Source: an uncultured Clostridia bacterium
GTDB taxonomy: Bacteria > Bacillota > Clostridia > Christensenellales > Borkfalkiaceae
Reading direction: 5' to 3'
Length of the DNA: 16,331 nucleotides
Assembly (NCBI GenBank): GCA_934278995.1
Contig: CAKQWM010000019.1
Location: 1 to 16,331 of the forward strand
A model generated the notes under the pieces. That model was not told where the DNA came from, ran no database searches, and saw only the letters and a program-made list of their open reading frames with translations. Positions 16,101-16,331 of this stretch are shown here, one piece after another (the stretch's first letter is position 1; every line of letters starts with the position of its first letter). The translations under genes were made by a program, and so were the position numbers.

Positions 16101-16129
16101 AGTATACCATATCAGATGACGGTTGTCAA
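16101..16129 (-). promoter_or_regulatory. promoter of the glycosidase-regulator operon
   Basis: On the minus strand there is a perfect TTGACA (16124-16129), a 17-bp spacer and TATACT (16101-16106). The expected start falls near 16094, within the operator. The leader is about 60 nt and ends at the ribosome binding site AGAAAGGA (16046-16053). Confidence 0.82.
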
Positions 16130-16219
16130 GTCTTTTTTTGATTTATCTACAGTACACTCGTTCCGCGATTAGAGTGAAGAAAACGCTAATTATAGCAACT
16201 TCCAAAATAGCAGTCACCC

Positions 16220-16248
16220 TTGACAACTACAGCAAAAAGTGGTACAAT
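16220..16248 (+). promoter_or_regulatory. IS630 transposase promoter (right copy)
   Basis: TTGACA, 17-bp spacer and TACAAT, identical to the left copy. It drives transcription rightward, away from the glycosidase operon and out of the window. Confidence 0.75.
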
Positions 16249-16270
16249 ATGTCACAGGGAGATGAGAAAA

Positions 16271-16331
16271 ATGGGCAAAATGCTACACAATGAAGGGTAG
16301 AAAGCAGCTGCTGAACGACGAGGACAAACAA
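16271..16331 (+). pseudogene. IS630 transposase remnant, right copy (broken start)
   Basis: The start context is kept (GGGAG then ATG at 16271), but the 146-bp deletion, which is not a multiple of three, fuses codon 8 to a different frame. The peptide ends after nine residues (MGKMLHNEG, then TAG at 16298-16300). The helix-turn-helix region is lost, so this copy cannot make transposase. Confidence 0.85.

Larger units (their letters stand above)
16191..16331 (+). mobile_element. second IS630 copy, 5' part, with internal deletion, running off the window
   Basis: Bases 16191-16295 match the reverse complement of 4525-4629 at 103 of 105 positions. Bases 16296-16331 match that of 4343-4378 at 35 of 36. 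The 146 bp between these blocks in the left copy are absent here. The promoter (TTGACA 16220-16225, TACAAT 16243-16248) is intact. This copy reads rightward, opposite to the left copy, and its far end lies outside the window. Confidence 0.9.

Noticed and set aside
1..16331. CRISPR array, tRNA or rRNA genes
   Set aside because: No short regularly spaced repeats, no cloverleaf with a proper T-arm and no rRNA-like conserved blocks were seen on either strand.

Overview
The window looks like chromosomal accessory DNA from an anaerobic, probably gut-associated Firmicute (Clostridia). This is an inference from AGGAG-type ribosome binding sites, consensus TTGACA/TATAAT promoters, a LicD-type phosphotransferase, paired full-length ABC exporters and a large NPCBM glycosidase. 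Base composition is patchy: AT-rich in the ABC genes (131-3751), intermediate in the sugar-polymer operon (5434-10945) and clearly GC-rich in the glycosidase/regulator pair (11139-16034). The window therefore looks like a mosaic.

Layout. (1) 131-3751, minus strand: two adjacent ABC exporter half-transporters, probably one heterodimer. (2) 3763-4629, minus strand: a decayed IS630-family element with a strong promoter, a +1 frameshift and a lost C-terminus; its stop codon lies inside the ribosome binding site of the first ABC gene. (3) 4630-5433: an 800-bp region without a convincing gene but with two tandem consensus-like promoters. (4) 5434-10945, plus strand: five tightly packed or overlapping genes (three GT4 glycosyltransferases, a Wzy-like polymerase, a LicD-like phosphotransferase), i.e. 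part of a capsule or cell-wall polysaccharide locus lacking a priming transferase and flippase. (5) 10946-11138: a gap between convergent operons inside a possible 230-bp element with 18-bp inverted ends. (6) 11139-16034, minus strand: a secreted 1278-aa GH36-like alpha-galactosidase with two NPCBM-Ig modules, followed 3 bp later by a LacI-family regulator. A promoter with a perfect 16-bp palindrome at its expected start site precedes the glycosidase, suggesting a self-regulated substrate-responsive operon. (7) 16191-16331, plus strand: the start of a second copy of the same IS630 element, with a 146-bp internal deletion and running off the window.

The two IS copies are in inverted orientation and bracket 11.56 kb (4630-16190) holding the polysaccharide operon and the glycosidase operon. 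The most interesting readings are that this is an IS-bracketed segment able to invert or move, and that the left IS promoter has been captured by the ABC exporter genes. I found no CRISPR array, tRNA or rRNA.
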